Assembly (NCBI RefSeq): GCF_905233635.1
Contig: NZ_CAJODG010000013.1
Coordinates: 1 to 62,003 of the forward strand
Source of the DNA: Selenomonas sp. AE3005
Lineage (GTDB): Bacteria; Bacillota; Negativicutes; Selenomonadales; Selenomonadaceae
DNA: 62,003 nucleotides
Reading direction: 5' to 3'
Shown here one piece after another: positions 52,693-61,848 of the stretch. Positions within the stretch are counted from its first letter, which is position 1. Every line of letters begins with the position of its first letter. The translations under genes were made by a program, and so were the position numbers. The notes under the pieces were generated by a model. The model was not told where the DNA came from. It did no database searches and saw only the letters and a program-made list of their open reading frames with translations.

Positions 52693-53733
52693 TCATTTTT
52701 CAAGATGTTTATTACGCAGCTGGCCGCAAGCCGCCTGAATATCAGTGCCCATTTCCCGGCGCACGGTGACGTTCACATGATGGCTGGCTAAATAACCTTC
52801 AAACCAATCAATCCGCGCCTTGGAGGGGCGCAGCAAATTACGCTCCACTACCGGATTTATGGGAATAAGATTGACGCTGGCCAGCTGGCCGCGCATTAAA
52901 GCGACCAATTCTTTGGCCTGCTCCTCACCATCATTAACACCATCAATGAGAATGTACTCATAAGTCACGCGACGCTTGGTTTTATCTGCGTAATTTCTCG
53001 CAGCAGCCACCACATCCTGTATAGGATACTTGCGATTGATGGGCATAAGCTCGGAACGCAGCTCCTGATTGGGGGCATGCAGCGATACCGATAAGGATAT
53101 GGGCAGCCCTTCTTCAGCCAGCTGATACATACGGGGAACTATGCCCGAAGTGGACAGGGTAATATTACGGTACCCCATACCCAAGGTATAAGGCTCATGA
53201 ATCAGCCGCAGAAATTTCAACACTTCCGCGTAATTCATCAGCGGTTCACCACTGCCCATAATGACCATGGTATCAACTTTGCTGCCGTTTTCTTCCCGGA
53301 GCATATCGTTTATGACTACAGCCTGCGCCAAAATCTCGCCACAGGTGAGGTCCCGGGCCATACCGTGCAGCGTTGACGCACAAAAAGCACAACCCATATT
53401 ACACCCTGCCTGCGTGGAAACACAAATGCTGTTGCCGTAGGGCTGACGCATAAGCACCGTTTCAATAGCCGTACCATCAGCATACTCCAACAGAAATTTC
53501 GTGGTCTTACCGTCCTGGGAATCCAGCCGGGCCTTAACCTGCGGACGGGCGATTACAAACGCCTGCGCCAGCTGCGCACGCAAATCCTTGGAAAGATTTG
53601 TCATCGCCCCAAAATCCACTACCCCTTTTTGATAAAGCCATTGGGCAATTTGCTTGGCGCGAAACCCCGGTACATTATAAGGCTTTAACTCCGCCTGCAG
53701 TTCAGCGAGCGGCATGCCAAAAATATTTATCAC
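52693..53733 (-). CDS. rlmN: 23S rRNA / tRNA adenine C2-methyltransferase RlmN
   Basis: Radical SAM methylation of 23S A2503 and some tRNAs. The 346-aa protein has the CX3CX2C motif in GCNMGCAFCAST near 109-120, GSGEPLMNYAEV near 160, and the second catalytic cysteine in the C-terminal GTDIQAACGQLR. It lies 4 bp after rsmB, the usual Firmicute neighbour. Confidence 0.96.
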   Translation of the reverse strand: MINIFGMPLAELQAELKPYNVPGFRAKQIAQWLYQKGVVDFGAMTNLSKDLRAQLAQAFVIARPQVKARLDSQDGKTTKFLLEYADGTAIETVLMRQPYGNSICVSTQAGCNMGCAFCASTLHGMARDLTCGEILAQAVVINDMLREENGSKVDTMVIMGSGEPLMNYAEVLKFLRLIHEPYTLGMGYRNITLSTSGIVPRMYQLAEEGLPISLSVSLHAPNQELRSELMPINRKYPIQDVVAAARNYADKTKRRVTYEYILIDGVNDGEEQAKELVALMRGQLASVNLIPINPVVERNLLRPSKARIDWFEGYLASHHVNVTVRREMGTDIQAACGQLRNKHLEK

Positions 53734-53737
53734 TTAA

Positions 53738-55072
53738 TTATCCTTTCCGTTTGCACATACGGGCAATGAAAAAGCCATCGGTACCATCACGCTGCGGATA
53801 GAGCTGTACCATTTCCGCCTGCCGTGGTTGCGGCAAAAAGGCGCCTGTCTGCTCCAAAGTAAACTCCGGATGGTCAGCCAGGAATTTTGCTACCACTTCC
53901 TGATTCTCCGCCGGCTCGATTGTACAGGTACTGTACACCAGTACCCCGCCGTCTTTCAGGGCCTTGGCCGCACTATTAAGTATCTGCAGCTGCAGTTCCG
54001 GCAGCCGGGCAATTTCTTCCGCACTCTTATTCCAACGGGCATCAGGTTTGCGGCGCAAAACACCAAGCCCGGAACAGGGAGCGTCTACCAGCACCCTGTC
54101 GGCCATGGCCTCATATTCATCGCCCACCTCACGGGCGTCGAGCAATGTCGGTTCAATAATATCAATGCCTAAACGCCGGGCGTTCTCGGCAATGCGTTCG
54201 AGCTTATGCTCGTAAATATCACCGGCCACCACGCGTCCTTCATTGTTCATCAAAGCCGCGATATGTGTAGTCTTGCCGCCAGGAGCACTGCAACAGTCGA
54301 TAATCAGTTCTCCCGGCTGGGGGTCAACCACATGCGCCACCAGCATGGAACTTTCATCCTGCACCTGACAACGGCCATCCTGCAGCGGCGTCAATTCGTC
54401 CAGGGAACCATGCGCCGTTATCAGCACGCCCTCCGACGTCCAGGTACTGCTGGCAGCTGCAGCACCAGCCGTCTGCAAAGCTGCCAGCAAATCTTCACGA
54501 TTAGTCTTTAACGTATTGGTACGCACCGACAGCACCGGCTGCCCATTGTCGAATTTACATAAAGCCTCGGCCTCGTCAAAGCCAAACTGTTTCACCCAGT
54601 GCTTTACGAGCCAGTACGGGTGCTGTTCCTTTAAAGCCAGCCCCTCCGTGGCCTTGCCTTTCCCCTCAGGAAATGCCGCCTTTTCCGGCTCACGCACCGC
54701 GGTGCGCAAAACGGCGTTGACAAACTTCACCGTACCGGCATGACTGTATTTCTTGGCCAGTTCCACCGCCGTATTACAGGCAGCCGAAGGCGGTACTTTA
54801 TCGAGATAAAACAACTGGTATATCCCGAGGCGCAAAACCTCACGAATCAGCGGGGGAATCTTCTTTAACGGCCGGTTCACATAGCGCCGCAGTATCCAGT
54901 CCAGTGTATCACCGGCCTTAACTGCCCCGTAAACCAGTTCCGTGGCAAAGCGCCTGTCCTGGTCACTGAGATTTGCCTTGCGCAAATGTTTGACCAGTGC
55001 CACATTGGCATAGGCTCCCTTTTCATGAACTTCATTTAAAACTTCGCAGGCAAGTTCCCTTGCTTTATCCAT
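53738..55072 (-). CDS. rsmB: 16S rRNA cytosine-967 C5-methyltransferase
   Basis: The 444-aa protein has an N-terminal NusB-like RNA-binding domain (1-140) and a SAM methyltransferase domain with DCCSAPGGKTTHIAAL near 258, VDAPCSGLGVLRRKPDARW near 325, and the catalytic cysteine in YSTCTIEPAENQE near 385. Its start overlaps the DUF116 gene by 8 bp and its stop is 4 bp from rlmN. Confidence 0.96.
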   Translation of the reverse strand: MDKARELACEVLNEVHEKGAYANVALVKHLRKANLSDQDRRFATELVYGAVKAGDTLDWILRRYVNRPLKKIPPLIREVLRLGIYQLFYLDKVPPSAACNTAVELAKKYSHAGTVKFVNAVLRTAVREPEKAAFPEGKGKATEGLALKEQHPYWLVKHWVKQFGFDEAEALCKFDNGQPVLSVRTNTLKTNREDLLAALQTAGAAAASSTWTSEGVLITAHGSLDELTPLQDGRCQVQDESSMLVAHVVDPQPGELIIDCCSAPGGKTTHIAALMNNEGRVVAGDIYEHKLERIAENARRLGIDIIEPTLLDAREVGDEYEAMADRVLVDAPCSGLGVLRRKPDARWNKSAEEIARLPELQLQILNSAAKALKDGGVLVYSTCTIEPAENQEVVAKFLADHPEFTLEQTGAFLPQPRQAEMVQLYPQRDGTDGFFIARMCKRKG

Positions 55073-55880
55073 TATCTTGCTCCTTGGGAATAATGATTTT
55101 TTCTAATTGCTGACGTACTTCTTCCATATCAACGTGGGTGTTATAACAGGGCCCATTAGGGCGAATGTTCAGCACTCCGACAGCCGGCAGCGGATAAACG
55201 TCCTGAATACCGCTCATTAAATCACGCTCACAGGCAATCGCCAGCACAGCTTTTGGCCTGGTGTTATATACAACCTGCCGGGCCAGCGTTCCTCCCGTAG
55301 CCACAAAGAAGGTAAATCCCATTTCATCGGCCAGTGTCACAAGCGCCCCGATATCGCAGCCGCCACAACGTTTGCAATTATGCGGGTCACGGGTAATTTT
55401 ATGCGGACAGGTCGCCAGCTGCAGGCAGTGTGGTGTCACCACCAGCAATTTATCCGCCGGCACTTTAATGCCCATATTGTTAAACATCAGATTGCTGGTA
55501 GCAATGAAAGAACCTTCCAGCCGCCGGCGGCTGATACCAAATATTTTGGCAATGCGCACCGCCAAAGGAAACAACATATTGATAAGTTCATAATTCTGCC
55601 GCTGCAGAAAGGGCAGCCTGGGCAGGCCGTTGACCGCCAGTATCATATTGCCAATACCTGAAAAAGCCACCAGGGTGATAAGCACAAAGACAGCCCCGAG
55701 CAGACCGGGCAGGAAATCAGCAATGTCAGCCAGTCCCGGCCGCGCTATATACCACACGCCATAAAAAGCAGCCGCCATCAAGGTGGTCGTCAATAACAGC
55801 ATGCCAATAAACAGCCGCTTTTGCGGCCGTTTGGGCAAAGTAAATTTTTTTGTCGCTTGTTTCTGGTTTAAATCTGCCAT
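55065..55880 (-). CDS. DUF116 membrane protein with cysteine cluster
   Basis: Function unknown; a conserved member of the fmt-rsmB region in clostridia and Negativicutes. The 271-aa protein has two hydrophobic segments (near 25-48 and 55-80) and a soluble C-terminal part with a cysteine-rich patch (HCLQLATCPHKITRDPHNC, then KRCGGCDIGALV, about 145-177) and ERDLMSGIQDVYPLPAVGVL. The spacing suggests an FeS cluster or zinc site. It overlaps rsmB by 8 bp. Confidence 0.8.
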   Translation of the reverse strand: MADLNQKQATKKFTLPKRPQKRLFIGMLLLTTTLMAAAFYGVWYIARPGLADIADFLPGLLGAVFVLITLVAFSGIGNMILAVNGLPRLPFLQRQNYELINMLFPLAVRIAKIFGISRRRLEGSFIATSNLMFNNMGIKVPADKLLVVTPHCLQLATCPHKITRDPHNCKRCGGCDIGALVTLADEMGFTFFVATGGTLARQVVYNTRPKAVLAIACERDLMSGIQDVYPLPAVGVLNIRPNGPCYNTHVDMEEVRQQLEKIIIPKEQDNG

Positions 55881-55922
55881 TAAAGCCTCTCACAATGTAC
55901 TGCCATGATTATCTGCCGCTAA

Positions 55923-56858
55923 TCAGTTAAATCTGGCCTCTGGTGCAAACGTATGGCCATTAAGATAATCAACGGCTCTCATTTTCTTTTTCCCCGGCGC
56001 CTGCAGCTCCACGATTTCCAAAACTTCGTCAGCAGCCGCTACAAACAGCCCCGTCTTTTTATCAGCACTGACAATACTGCCAGCCGGCAGCGTTGTACGT
56101 TCGCCCGTGCGGCGGGTACGCCAAATCTTATATTTTGCCTCATCCATAAAGGTATATGCCCCGGGCCAGGAATTAAGCCCGCGCACAAGATTATGAACTT
56201 CCTGTGCCGTTTTTGACCAGTCAATCTGACCTGTCAATTTCGTCAGCATCGGCGCATAATTGGATTCCCCGGACTGCGGCGTCCTTACCAATGTTCCGTC
56301 GGACAGCTCCGCCAGCGTATCCATCAGGACCTTGGCTCCCATGGACATCAGGCCGTCATGCACCTCTTCCAACGTGGTATCCTCACCGATGGGCATTTCT
56401 GCTTTAAGCAGCATATCACCGGTATCGAGGCCGGCGTCCATAAACATCGTGGTAACACCGGTTTTCGTTTCACCATTGATAACGCACCACTGCATGGGCG
56501 CTGCCCCGCGGTAACGCGGCAATAGTGACGCATGCACGTTAATGCAGCCATAAGGCGGAATATCCAAAATCCGCTGGGACAGAATCTGGCCAAACGCCAC
56601 AACTACCATCAAATCCGGCTGCATTTCCTCTAACTTGGCAGTAAATTCTTCCGTCTTGATTTTTTCCGGCTGATATACCGGCAGGTTGTGCTCCACAGCC
56701 CAGGCCTTTACCGGCGGCGGCATTAACTTCTGCCCCCGGCCGCGCGGTTTATCCGGCTGGGTAATCACAGCAATGACCTCACATTGTTCATGCAAAGCCG
56801 CCAGGCAGGGCACAGCAAAATCCGGCGTACCCATAAATACTACACGGAACTTCTTCAC
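55923..56858 (-). CDS. fmt: Methionyl-tRNA formyltransferase
   Basis: Formylates initiator Met-tRNA using 10-formyl-tetrahydrofolate. The 311-aa protein has VFMGTPDFAVPCL at 8-20, the loop PPPVKAWA, the catalytic INVHASLLPRYRGAAPMQW near 107-125, and a C-terminal OB-like domain. It overlaps def by 4 bp. Confidence 0.97.
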   Translation of the reverse strand: MKKFRVVFMGTPDFAVPCLAALHEQCEVIAVITQPDKPRGRGQKLMPPPVKAWAVEHNLPVYQPEKIKTEEFTAKLEEMQPDLMVVVAFGQILSQRILDIPPYGCINVHASLLPRYRGAAPMQWCVINGETKTGVTTMFMDAGLDTGDMLLKAEMPIGEDTTLEEVHDGLMSMGAKVLMDTLAELSDGTLVRTPQSGESNYAPMLTKLTGQIDWSKTAQEVHNLVRGLNSWPGAYTFMDEAKYKIWRTRRTGERTTLPAGSIVSADKKTGLFVAAADEVLEIVELQAPGKKKMRAVDYLNGHTFAPEARFN

Positions 56859-57322
56859 CCCTGATTCCCCCTATGCACACTCTGGGCAATATCGATAAAC
56901 AACTGGCCTTCCAAATGGTCAAGCTCATGCTGAATGCAACGGGCCAACAGACCTGTAGCCGTCAAATTCTGTATTTTGCCGCGGCGGTTGGTGTACTTCA
57001 CCTTGACCTTGGCCGCCCTGCTTACTTCGCCATAAATATCCGGCACAGACAGACAGCCCTCGGTATCAACGACCTCGCCTTCCGTGAAGGTGATAACGGG
57101 ATTTATCAGTTCCAGCAGGCCATGGTCATCCTGACAGTCAATGACCACCACACAGATATTCTTGCCAATCTGGGGCGCAGCCAGGCCAACGCCATCGTTG
57201 GCATACATGGTCTCTGCCATGTCGTCGAGCAGTTTTTTCAAACTCTTGTCCACTCGTTCCACAGGTACAGACTTATTCTTTAACACCGGATTGCCGGCTT
57301 TTAAAATATCAAGTAATGCCAT
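56855..57322 (-). CDS. def: Peptide deformylase
   Basis: Fe-dependent removal of the N-formyl group from nascent proteins. The 155-aa protein has all three motifs: GVGLAAPQIG near 45, EGCLSVP near 88 (metal Cys) and QHELDHLEGQLF near 131 (metal His pair). It lies between pepT (9 bp) and fmt. Confidence 0.97.
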   Translation of the reverse strand: MALLDILKAGNPVLKNKSVPVERVDKSLKKLLDDMAETMYANDGVGLAAPQIGKNICVVVIDCQDDHGLLELINPVITFTEGEVVDTEGCLSVPDIYGEVSRAAKVKVKYTNRRGKIQNLTATGLLARCIQHELDHLEGQLFIDIAQSVHRGNQG

Positions 57323-57331
57323 AAATTCTCC

Positions 57332-58582
57332 TTATTTTTTCAGCTTGCCAGCACCAACAGCTATCTGTAATACCGTTTCACCAGCTTTTTTAAGGGACTC
57401 CAACGGCAGATATTCAAACCGGCCATGGAAATTGGCCCCACCCGTAAAGATATTGGGACAGGGCAGTCCCATAAAGGACAGGCGCGCACCATCCGTACCG
57501 CCGCGAATCGGCTGCACGTCCGGCGTAACACCGGCAGCGAGCATGGCCTCTTTGGCCAGGTCCACCACGTACATATTGCCGTCCTCAATCTTTTCCAGCA
57601 TATTGAAGTACACATCATGGTGCTTGACTTCCACAGTGCCCTCACCATATTTTTTATTGAAAAACGCCGCCAGCTGGTCAAGAAATGCCTTGCGCTGCGT
57701 AAACTTATCCTTGTCATGGTCACGAATAAGCATCATCATTGTACAGGTTTCCACATCACCGGACATCTTATACACATGATAAAAGCCTTCATGACCTTCC
57801 GTATACTCAGGTTTTTCCCCGGCCGGGAGCATCTGCTGCCACTCACAGGCAATGGACAGGGCGTTTTTCATCTTGCCTTTGCCATCACCGGTATGCACGC
57901 TGACACCATGAAAAACAATCGTCGGATTGGCGGCATTGAAGTTTTCATACTCCAGTCCCCCCAGTTCACCGCCATCGATGGTGTAAGCAAAATCAGCCGC
58001 GAACTTCGCCACATCGAATTTATCTGCACTACGGCCCGTTTCCTCATCAGGCGTGAACCCTACGCGAATCTTGCCGTGCTGTACTTCCGGATGCTGAACC
58101 AGATATTCCATCGCACTGACAATGGCCGTAACCCCGGCTTTGTCATCGGCACCCAGCAAGGTAGTACCATCAGTGAACATGATATCCTGCCCCTTGTACT
58201 TCAACACTTCCGGGAAAGCCTTAGTGGAGAACACAATATTCTTCTCTTTATTCAGCAGGATATCCTGACCATCATAATTCTTTACAATCTGTGGCTTTAT
58301 ATTCTTGCCCGAGGCCGACGGGCTGGTATCCACATGAGCAATAAAGCCCACCGTCGGTGCATCTTCCCTGCCGTTGGCCGGCAGCGTAGCCATCACATAA
58401 CCATGATTATCGAGGTCTACATCCTTAAGCCCGATTTCTTTCAGTTCTTCGGCTAAATGCTTGGCCAGAATCATTTGTCCCGGTGTGCTGGGGCAGGCCT
58501 TGTCATTATCTTCATCGGACTGCGTATCGAAACTTACGTAATCCTCAAACCGTTTTACCAAAACATCCATGCTTAAATCCAT
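57332..58582 (-). CDS. pepT: Peptidase T (tripeptide aminopeptidase)
   Basis: Zinc aminopeptidase that removes N-terminal residues from tripeptides. The 416-aa M20B protein has FIAHVDTSPSAS near 82 (metal His and Asp), GADDKAGVTAIVSAMEYL near 143 (bridging Asp), TPDEETGRSADKFD near 176 (catalytic Glu pair), and a central dimerisation domain. GAGGTG lies upstream; Met5 is an alternative start. It heads the def-fmt directon. Confidence 0.94.
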   Translation of the reverse strand: MDLSMDVLVKRFEDYVSFDTQSDEDNDKACPSTPGQMILAKHLAEELKEIGLKDVDLDNHGYVMATLPANGREDAPTVGFIAHVDTSPSASGKNIKPQIVKNYDGQDILLNKEKNIVFSTKAFPEVLKYKGQDIMFTDGTTLLGADDKAGVTAIVSAMEYLVQHPEVQHGKIRVGFTPDEETGRSADKFDVAKFAADFAYTIDGGELGGLEYENFNAANPTIVFHGVSVHTGDGKGKMKNALSIACEWQQMLPAGEKPEYTEGHEGFYHVYKMSGDVETCTMMMLIRDHDKDKFTQRKAFLDQLAAFFNKKYGEGTVEVKHHDVYFNMLEKIEDGNMYVVDLAKEAMLAAGVTPDVQPIRGGTDGARLSFMGLPCPNIFTGGANFHGRFEYLPLESLKKAGETVLQIAVGAGKLKK

Positions 58583-58626
58583 GAAAAAACACCTCGAATA
58601 ATTTTATTCTGTTCATACATCCCATT

Positions 58627-58654
58627 ATTATAGCATAACTGCGCCCCAGTTAAA
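58627..58654 (-). promoter_or_regulatory. Probable promoter of the pepT-def-fmt directon
   Basis: On the minus strand TTTAAC (58649-58654) and TATAAT (58627-58632) with a 16-bp spacer, about 45 bp before pepT. The -10 is perfect and the -35 weak. Confidence 0.45.
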
Positions 58655-58672
58655 AGAAATATAGCAAAAAAG

Positions 58673-58695
58673 CCCCCCATAGGTTATAATGGGGG
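58673..58695. other. Hairpin between pepT and lgt
   Basis: CCCCCCAT (58673-58680) pairs with ATGGGGG (58689-58695). On the minus strand it is followed by CTTTTTTGC, so it can end antisense transcription through lgt before the pepT promoter. On the plus strand its loop contains TATAAT (58685-58690), a possible -10 for lgt without a good -35. Confidence 0.5.
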
Positions 58696-58732
58696 ACAGA
58701 TTATATTATTCAGCTTTTAGGAGACAAAGCAA

Positions 58733-59515
58733 ATGCACCAGTATTTATTCTTTATCGGCGACTTTCCTGTACGTGCTTACGGATTGGTTCTTTCCCTTTC
58801 GATTATCCTTGCCACCGGCGTGGGATATTTCTTGGCCAAGCAGGACGGACGGGGCGCGGAAAAACATATTGTAGATTTAGGCATTTACTGCGGACTGGCC
58901 GGCCTGTTAGGCGCGCGGCTTTGGGATGTGTTCTTTTTTGACTGGGATTACTACTCACACCATCTCTCAGAAATTCTCAATGTCTGGCAGGGCGGCATGG
59001 CCATACAGGGCGGTGTGTTCCTAGGCGTCCTCACCGGCGTTTACTACTGCCAGCGGCATAAGCTCGACACCGTGCATTTAATGGACGTACTGGCTCCGGC
59101 CATCATTTTAGGACAGGCCTTAGGGCGCTGCGCCAATCTTTTGAACGGCGACGCCTTTGGCGCACCTACCGGCGGCAATTTTGGGATTATCTATCCCGCC
59201 ACGACGCTGGCAACTCACACCTATGGACAGCAGCCCCTCTGGCCGGCAGAAATTTGGGAAGGCCAGCTCGATGTAGTAATTTTCGCCCTGCTGCTCATCT
59301 ATCGGGCGACGGTAAAACACGCCAAAGGCCAGTGTTTTGCCCTCTATGTTATGCTTTACTGCGCCGTACGTTTCGGACTGGAATTTTTACGCGGCGATTA
59401 TGCCGACAAAGTGCTGGGCTTTATGACCAGCGGACAGACCACCAGTGCTATCGGCTTTATCCTGGCCTTGGGTGCATTCCTGCTGCTGCCCAGAATAAAC
59501 ACGGCCAGCAAATGA
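58733..59515 (+). CDS. lgt: Prolipoprotein diacylglyceryl transferase
   Basis: Transfers diacylglycerol to the lipobox cysteine of prolipoproteins. The 260-aa integral membrane protein (about seven helices) has GLAGLLGARLWDVFFF near 49, WQGGMAIQGGVFLGV near 86, and the signature GQALGRCANLLNGDAFG near 126. AGGAG lies 10 nt upstream. It is single on the plus strand between two minus-strand operons, with its own terminator. Confidence 0.96.
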   Translation: MHQYLFFIGDFPVRAYGLVLSLSIILATGVGYFLAKQDGRGAEKHIVDLGIYCGLAGLLGARLWDVFFFDWDYYSHHLSEILNVWQGGMAIQGGVFLGVLTGVYYCQRHKLDTVHLMDVLAPAIILGQALGRCANLLNGDAFGAPTGGNFGIIYPATTLATHTYGQQPLWPAEIWEGQLDVVIFALLLIYRATVKHAKGQCFALYVMLYCAVRFGLEFLRGDYADKVLGFMTSGQTTSAIGFILALGAFLLLPRINTASK

Positions 59516-59528
59516 CTTTTGACAGCAC

Positions 59529-59568
59529 AAAAAGGCTTGACTTGTCAAATGACAGGTCAAGCCTTTTT
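59529..59568. terminator. Bidirectional terminator after lgt
   Basis: AAAAAGGCTTGAC (59529-59541) pairs with GTCAAGCCTTTTT (59556-59568), and the stem continues with TGTCA/TGACA after one mismatch. It serves lgt, and the lysS transcript arriving from the other side. Confidence 0.9.
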
Positions 59569-59573
59569 ATTAT

Positions 59574-59682
59574 AACGCCGTTGTTCCAGTTTTGCCATAG
59601 GCAAAACTTCCTCTTGGCGTTTCAACGAGGCGGGAGATATGCTCGCCACCTGCTGAGGTGGTGGACATTTTCTTGCCTCGTT
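59574..59682. repeat. Multi-hairpin structured element 3' of lysS
   Basis: The 59569-59694 gap is densely palindromic. AACGCC (59574-59579) pairs with GGCGTT (59616-59621) and encloses GTTTTGCC-ATA-GGCAAAAC (59589-59607). Then AACGAGGC (59624-59631) pairs with GCCTCGTT (59675-59682) and encloses CCACCT-GCTG-AGGTGG (59646-59661). A GGAGATAT near 59633 could alternatively pair with ATATCTTCC near 59683. No ORF. It may be a 3'-UTR structure of greA-lysS, a small RNA, or a REP-like dispersed repeat; no second copy is in the window. Confidence 0.55.
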
Positions 59683-59694
59683 ATATCTTCCGGC

Positions 59695-61203
59695 TTAGTG
59701 GTCAGCCAGCGGTTTCATAGTCGGGAACAGAAGTACGTCGCGGATAGAGGCAGCGTCCGTCAGGAACATTACCAGACGGTCGATACCGATACCTACACCA
59801 CCCGTGGGCGGCAGGCCGTATTCCAGTGCCATGATGAAATCTTCATCCATGCCATGGGCCTCATCGTCACCAGCCTCACGCTGTTTGAGCTGGTCCTCAA
59901 AACGTCCCTTCTGGTCGATGGGGTCATTAAGCTCGGTAAAGCCGTTAGCCAGCTCACGGCCATAAATAAAGAACTCAAAACGGTCCGTAATGCGCGGGTC
60001 TTCAGCATTACGCTTAGCCAACGGTGAAATCTCCGTCGGATGGCCGGTAATAAAGGTCGGCTGCATAAGCGTTTCTTCGACTTTTTCTTCAAAAGCCTGA
60101 TTCAAAATACCGCCGATACCGTGGCGTTCTTCGTAGGGAACACCGATTTCATCAGCCAGTTTGCGAGCCTCTTCCACGGTTTCGCAGGCCATGAAGTCCT
60201 TGCCCGTAGCCTCTTTAACTGCGTCATTCATGCTGATGCGCTTAACTTTTGACAAGTCAATTTCCACGCCCTGATAGTTGATAACTGTCGTGCCCAATAC
60301 TTTTTCCGCAGCGTTGACCACAATACCTTCCGTCAAGTCCATCATATCGTTGTAATCAGCAAAGGCCTGATAGAACTCAATGGAGGTAAATTCCGGGTTG
60401 TGGCGCACGTCCATACCTTCGTTACGGAAGATACGGCCGATTTCATAAACACGGTCCAGTCCGCCGACAATCAGGCGTTTGAGGTTCAGCTCTGTAGCAA
60501 TACGCAGGTACAGGTCAATGTCGAGCGTATTGTGGTGCGTGATAAACGGACGGGCAGCTGCACCACCGGCAATGGTGGACAGCACCGGGGTTTCCACTTC
60601 CAGATAACCGCGCTCATCGAGATACTCACGAATGGAGTTGATGGTCTTGGTACGGCGGCGGAAAGTCTCACGCACATCCTGATTCATGATGAGGTCGAGG
60701 TAACGCTGACGATAGCGGATATCCACGTCCTGCAGGCCATGGAATTTTTCCGGCAGTGGACGCAGGGACTTGGACAGCAGGTCAAAGTCTTCTACGCGCA
60801 CCGTAACTTCACCGCGATGCGTCTTAAATACTACACCGCGAATGCCGATGATATCACCGATATCCAAACGGCGGAACTGGCCTTTGTACTTCTCTTCGCC
60901 CAGTACGTCAATTTTGAAGTAAACCTGAATATTGCCCGTACGGTCATTAAGCGTACAGAAAGACGCTTTACCATGACCACGAATAGCCATCAGACGGCCG
61001 GCAATACTTACTTCGGGGCCTTCTTCGTCCCCTTCCAGGCCATCATACTCTTTTTTGATATCTGCCGCATAGGCCGTTACTTCATAGCGATGACCAAACG
61101 GTGCTACGCCCAGCTCCTTGAAGGCCTCCATCTTTTCGCGGCGAACCTTCATCATTTCGTTGAGGTCCTCCACAGGAGCCTGCTGCTGCTTATTCTCTGC
61201 CAT
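59695..61203 (-). CDS. lysS: Lysyl-tRNA synthetase, class II
   Basis: Charges tRNA-Lys. The start MAENKQQQAPVEDLNEM is chosen because GGGAG lies about 10 nt upstream; a start six codons earlier has little support. The 502-aa protein has an N-terminal OB-fold anticodon domain (to about 180), motif 2 near 260-280 (GRIFRNEGMDVRHNPEFTSI), and motif 3 GVGIGIDRLVMFLTD near the end. It lies 30 bp after greA, the usual partner. Confidence 0.96.
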   Translation of the reverse strand: MAENKQQQAPVEDLNEMMKVRREKMEAFKELGVAPFGHRYEVTAYAADIKKEYDGLEGDEEGPEVSIAGRLMAIRGHGKASFCTLNDRTGNIQVYFKIDVLGEEKYKGQFRRLDIGDIIGIRGVVFKTHRGEVTVRVEDFDLLSKSLRPLPEKFHGLQDVDIRYRQRYLDLIMNQDVRETFRRRTKTINSIREYLDERGYLEVETPVLSTIAGGAAARPFITHHNTLDIDLYLRIATELNLKRLIVGGLDRVYEIGRIFRNEGMDVRHNPEFTSIEFYQAFADYNDMMDLTEGIVVNAAEKVLGTTVINYQGVEIDLSKVKRISMNDAVKEATGKDFMACETVEEARKLADEIGVPYEERHGIGGILNQAFEEKVEETLMQPTFITGHPTEISPLAKRNAEDPRITDRFEFFIYGRELANGFTELNDPIDQKGRFEDQLKQREAGDDEAHGMDEDFIMALEYGLPPTGGVGIGIDRLVMFLTDAASIRDVLLFPTMKPLADH

Positions 61204-61233
61204 AAATGCAATTTCTCCCATCTATACTAAGCC

Positions 61234-61710
61234 TTAGCTTAAAATTTCCTTGATTTCGTACTTGATGATACCAGCTGGTGCATGAACGTCAACAACAGCA
61301 CCAACCTTCTGGCCCAACAGTGCCTGTCCGAGCGGGGATTCATTGGAAATTTTGCCTTCATCCGGGTCAGCCTCTGTGGAACCAACAATCATAAAAGTTT
61401 CCGGACCATCTTCAGCAAATTCCAAATCCACAACAGATACACGGGAACCCATCTGAACTACATCACTGCTGCCGGCTTTGATGATATCAGAATTACGGAT
61501 TTTGGCCTCCAAATCCTGAATCTCACCTTCCAGGAATGCCTGTTCGTTTTTCGCATCATCGTACTCGGAGTTCTCTGAAAGGTCACCCAGGGCAATTGCT
61601 GCCTTCAGTCGTTCAGCCACCTCGATACGCCGTACACTTTTAAGGTAATTGAGTTTTTCGACCAGTTTATTATAACCATCTTCGGTCAGCATGACCTTCT
61701 TATCTGCCAT
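61234..61710 (-). CDS. greA: Transcription elongation factor GreA
   Basis: Rescues backtracked RNA polymerase by stimulating transcript cleavage. The 158-aa protein has the N-terminal coiled coil with the acidic tip (LTEDGYNKLVEKLNYLK, then GDLSENSEYDDAKNEQAF near 47-64) and the C-terminal FKBP-like domain (SNESPLGQALLGQKVG near 120). It is the first gene of greA-lysS. Confidence 0.96.
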   Translation of the reverse strand: MADKKVMLTEDGYNKLVEKLNYLKSVRRIEVAERLKAAIALGDLSENSEYDDAKNEQAFLEGEIQDLEAKIRNSDIIKAGSSDVVQMGSRVSVVDLEFAEDGPETFMIVGSTEADPDEGKISNESPLGQALLGQKVGAVVDVHAPAGIIKYEIKEILS

Positions 61711-61758
61711 GTTTAACGCCCCTTTGCTATTTCATAAGTATAATATAGTAACTAGCTT

Positions 61759-61787
61759 ATTATATGCCGACAGGCCTGTCCTGTCAA
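61759..61787 (-). promoter_or_regulatory. Perfect-consensus promoter of greA-lysS
   Basis: On the minus strand TTGACA (61782-61787) and TATAAT (61759-61764) are exactly 17 bp apart, both full consensus, about 50 bp before greA. The spacer contains the 12-bp palindrome GACAGGCCTGTC (61769-61780), a possible operator. Confidence 0.85.
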
Positions 61788-61848
61788 CCTTGGAAGCGGT
61801 ATGCTCCATAGAATTTTCGTATGCTCGGTCCATAAAAACATAAATTGC

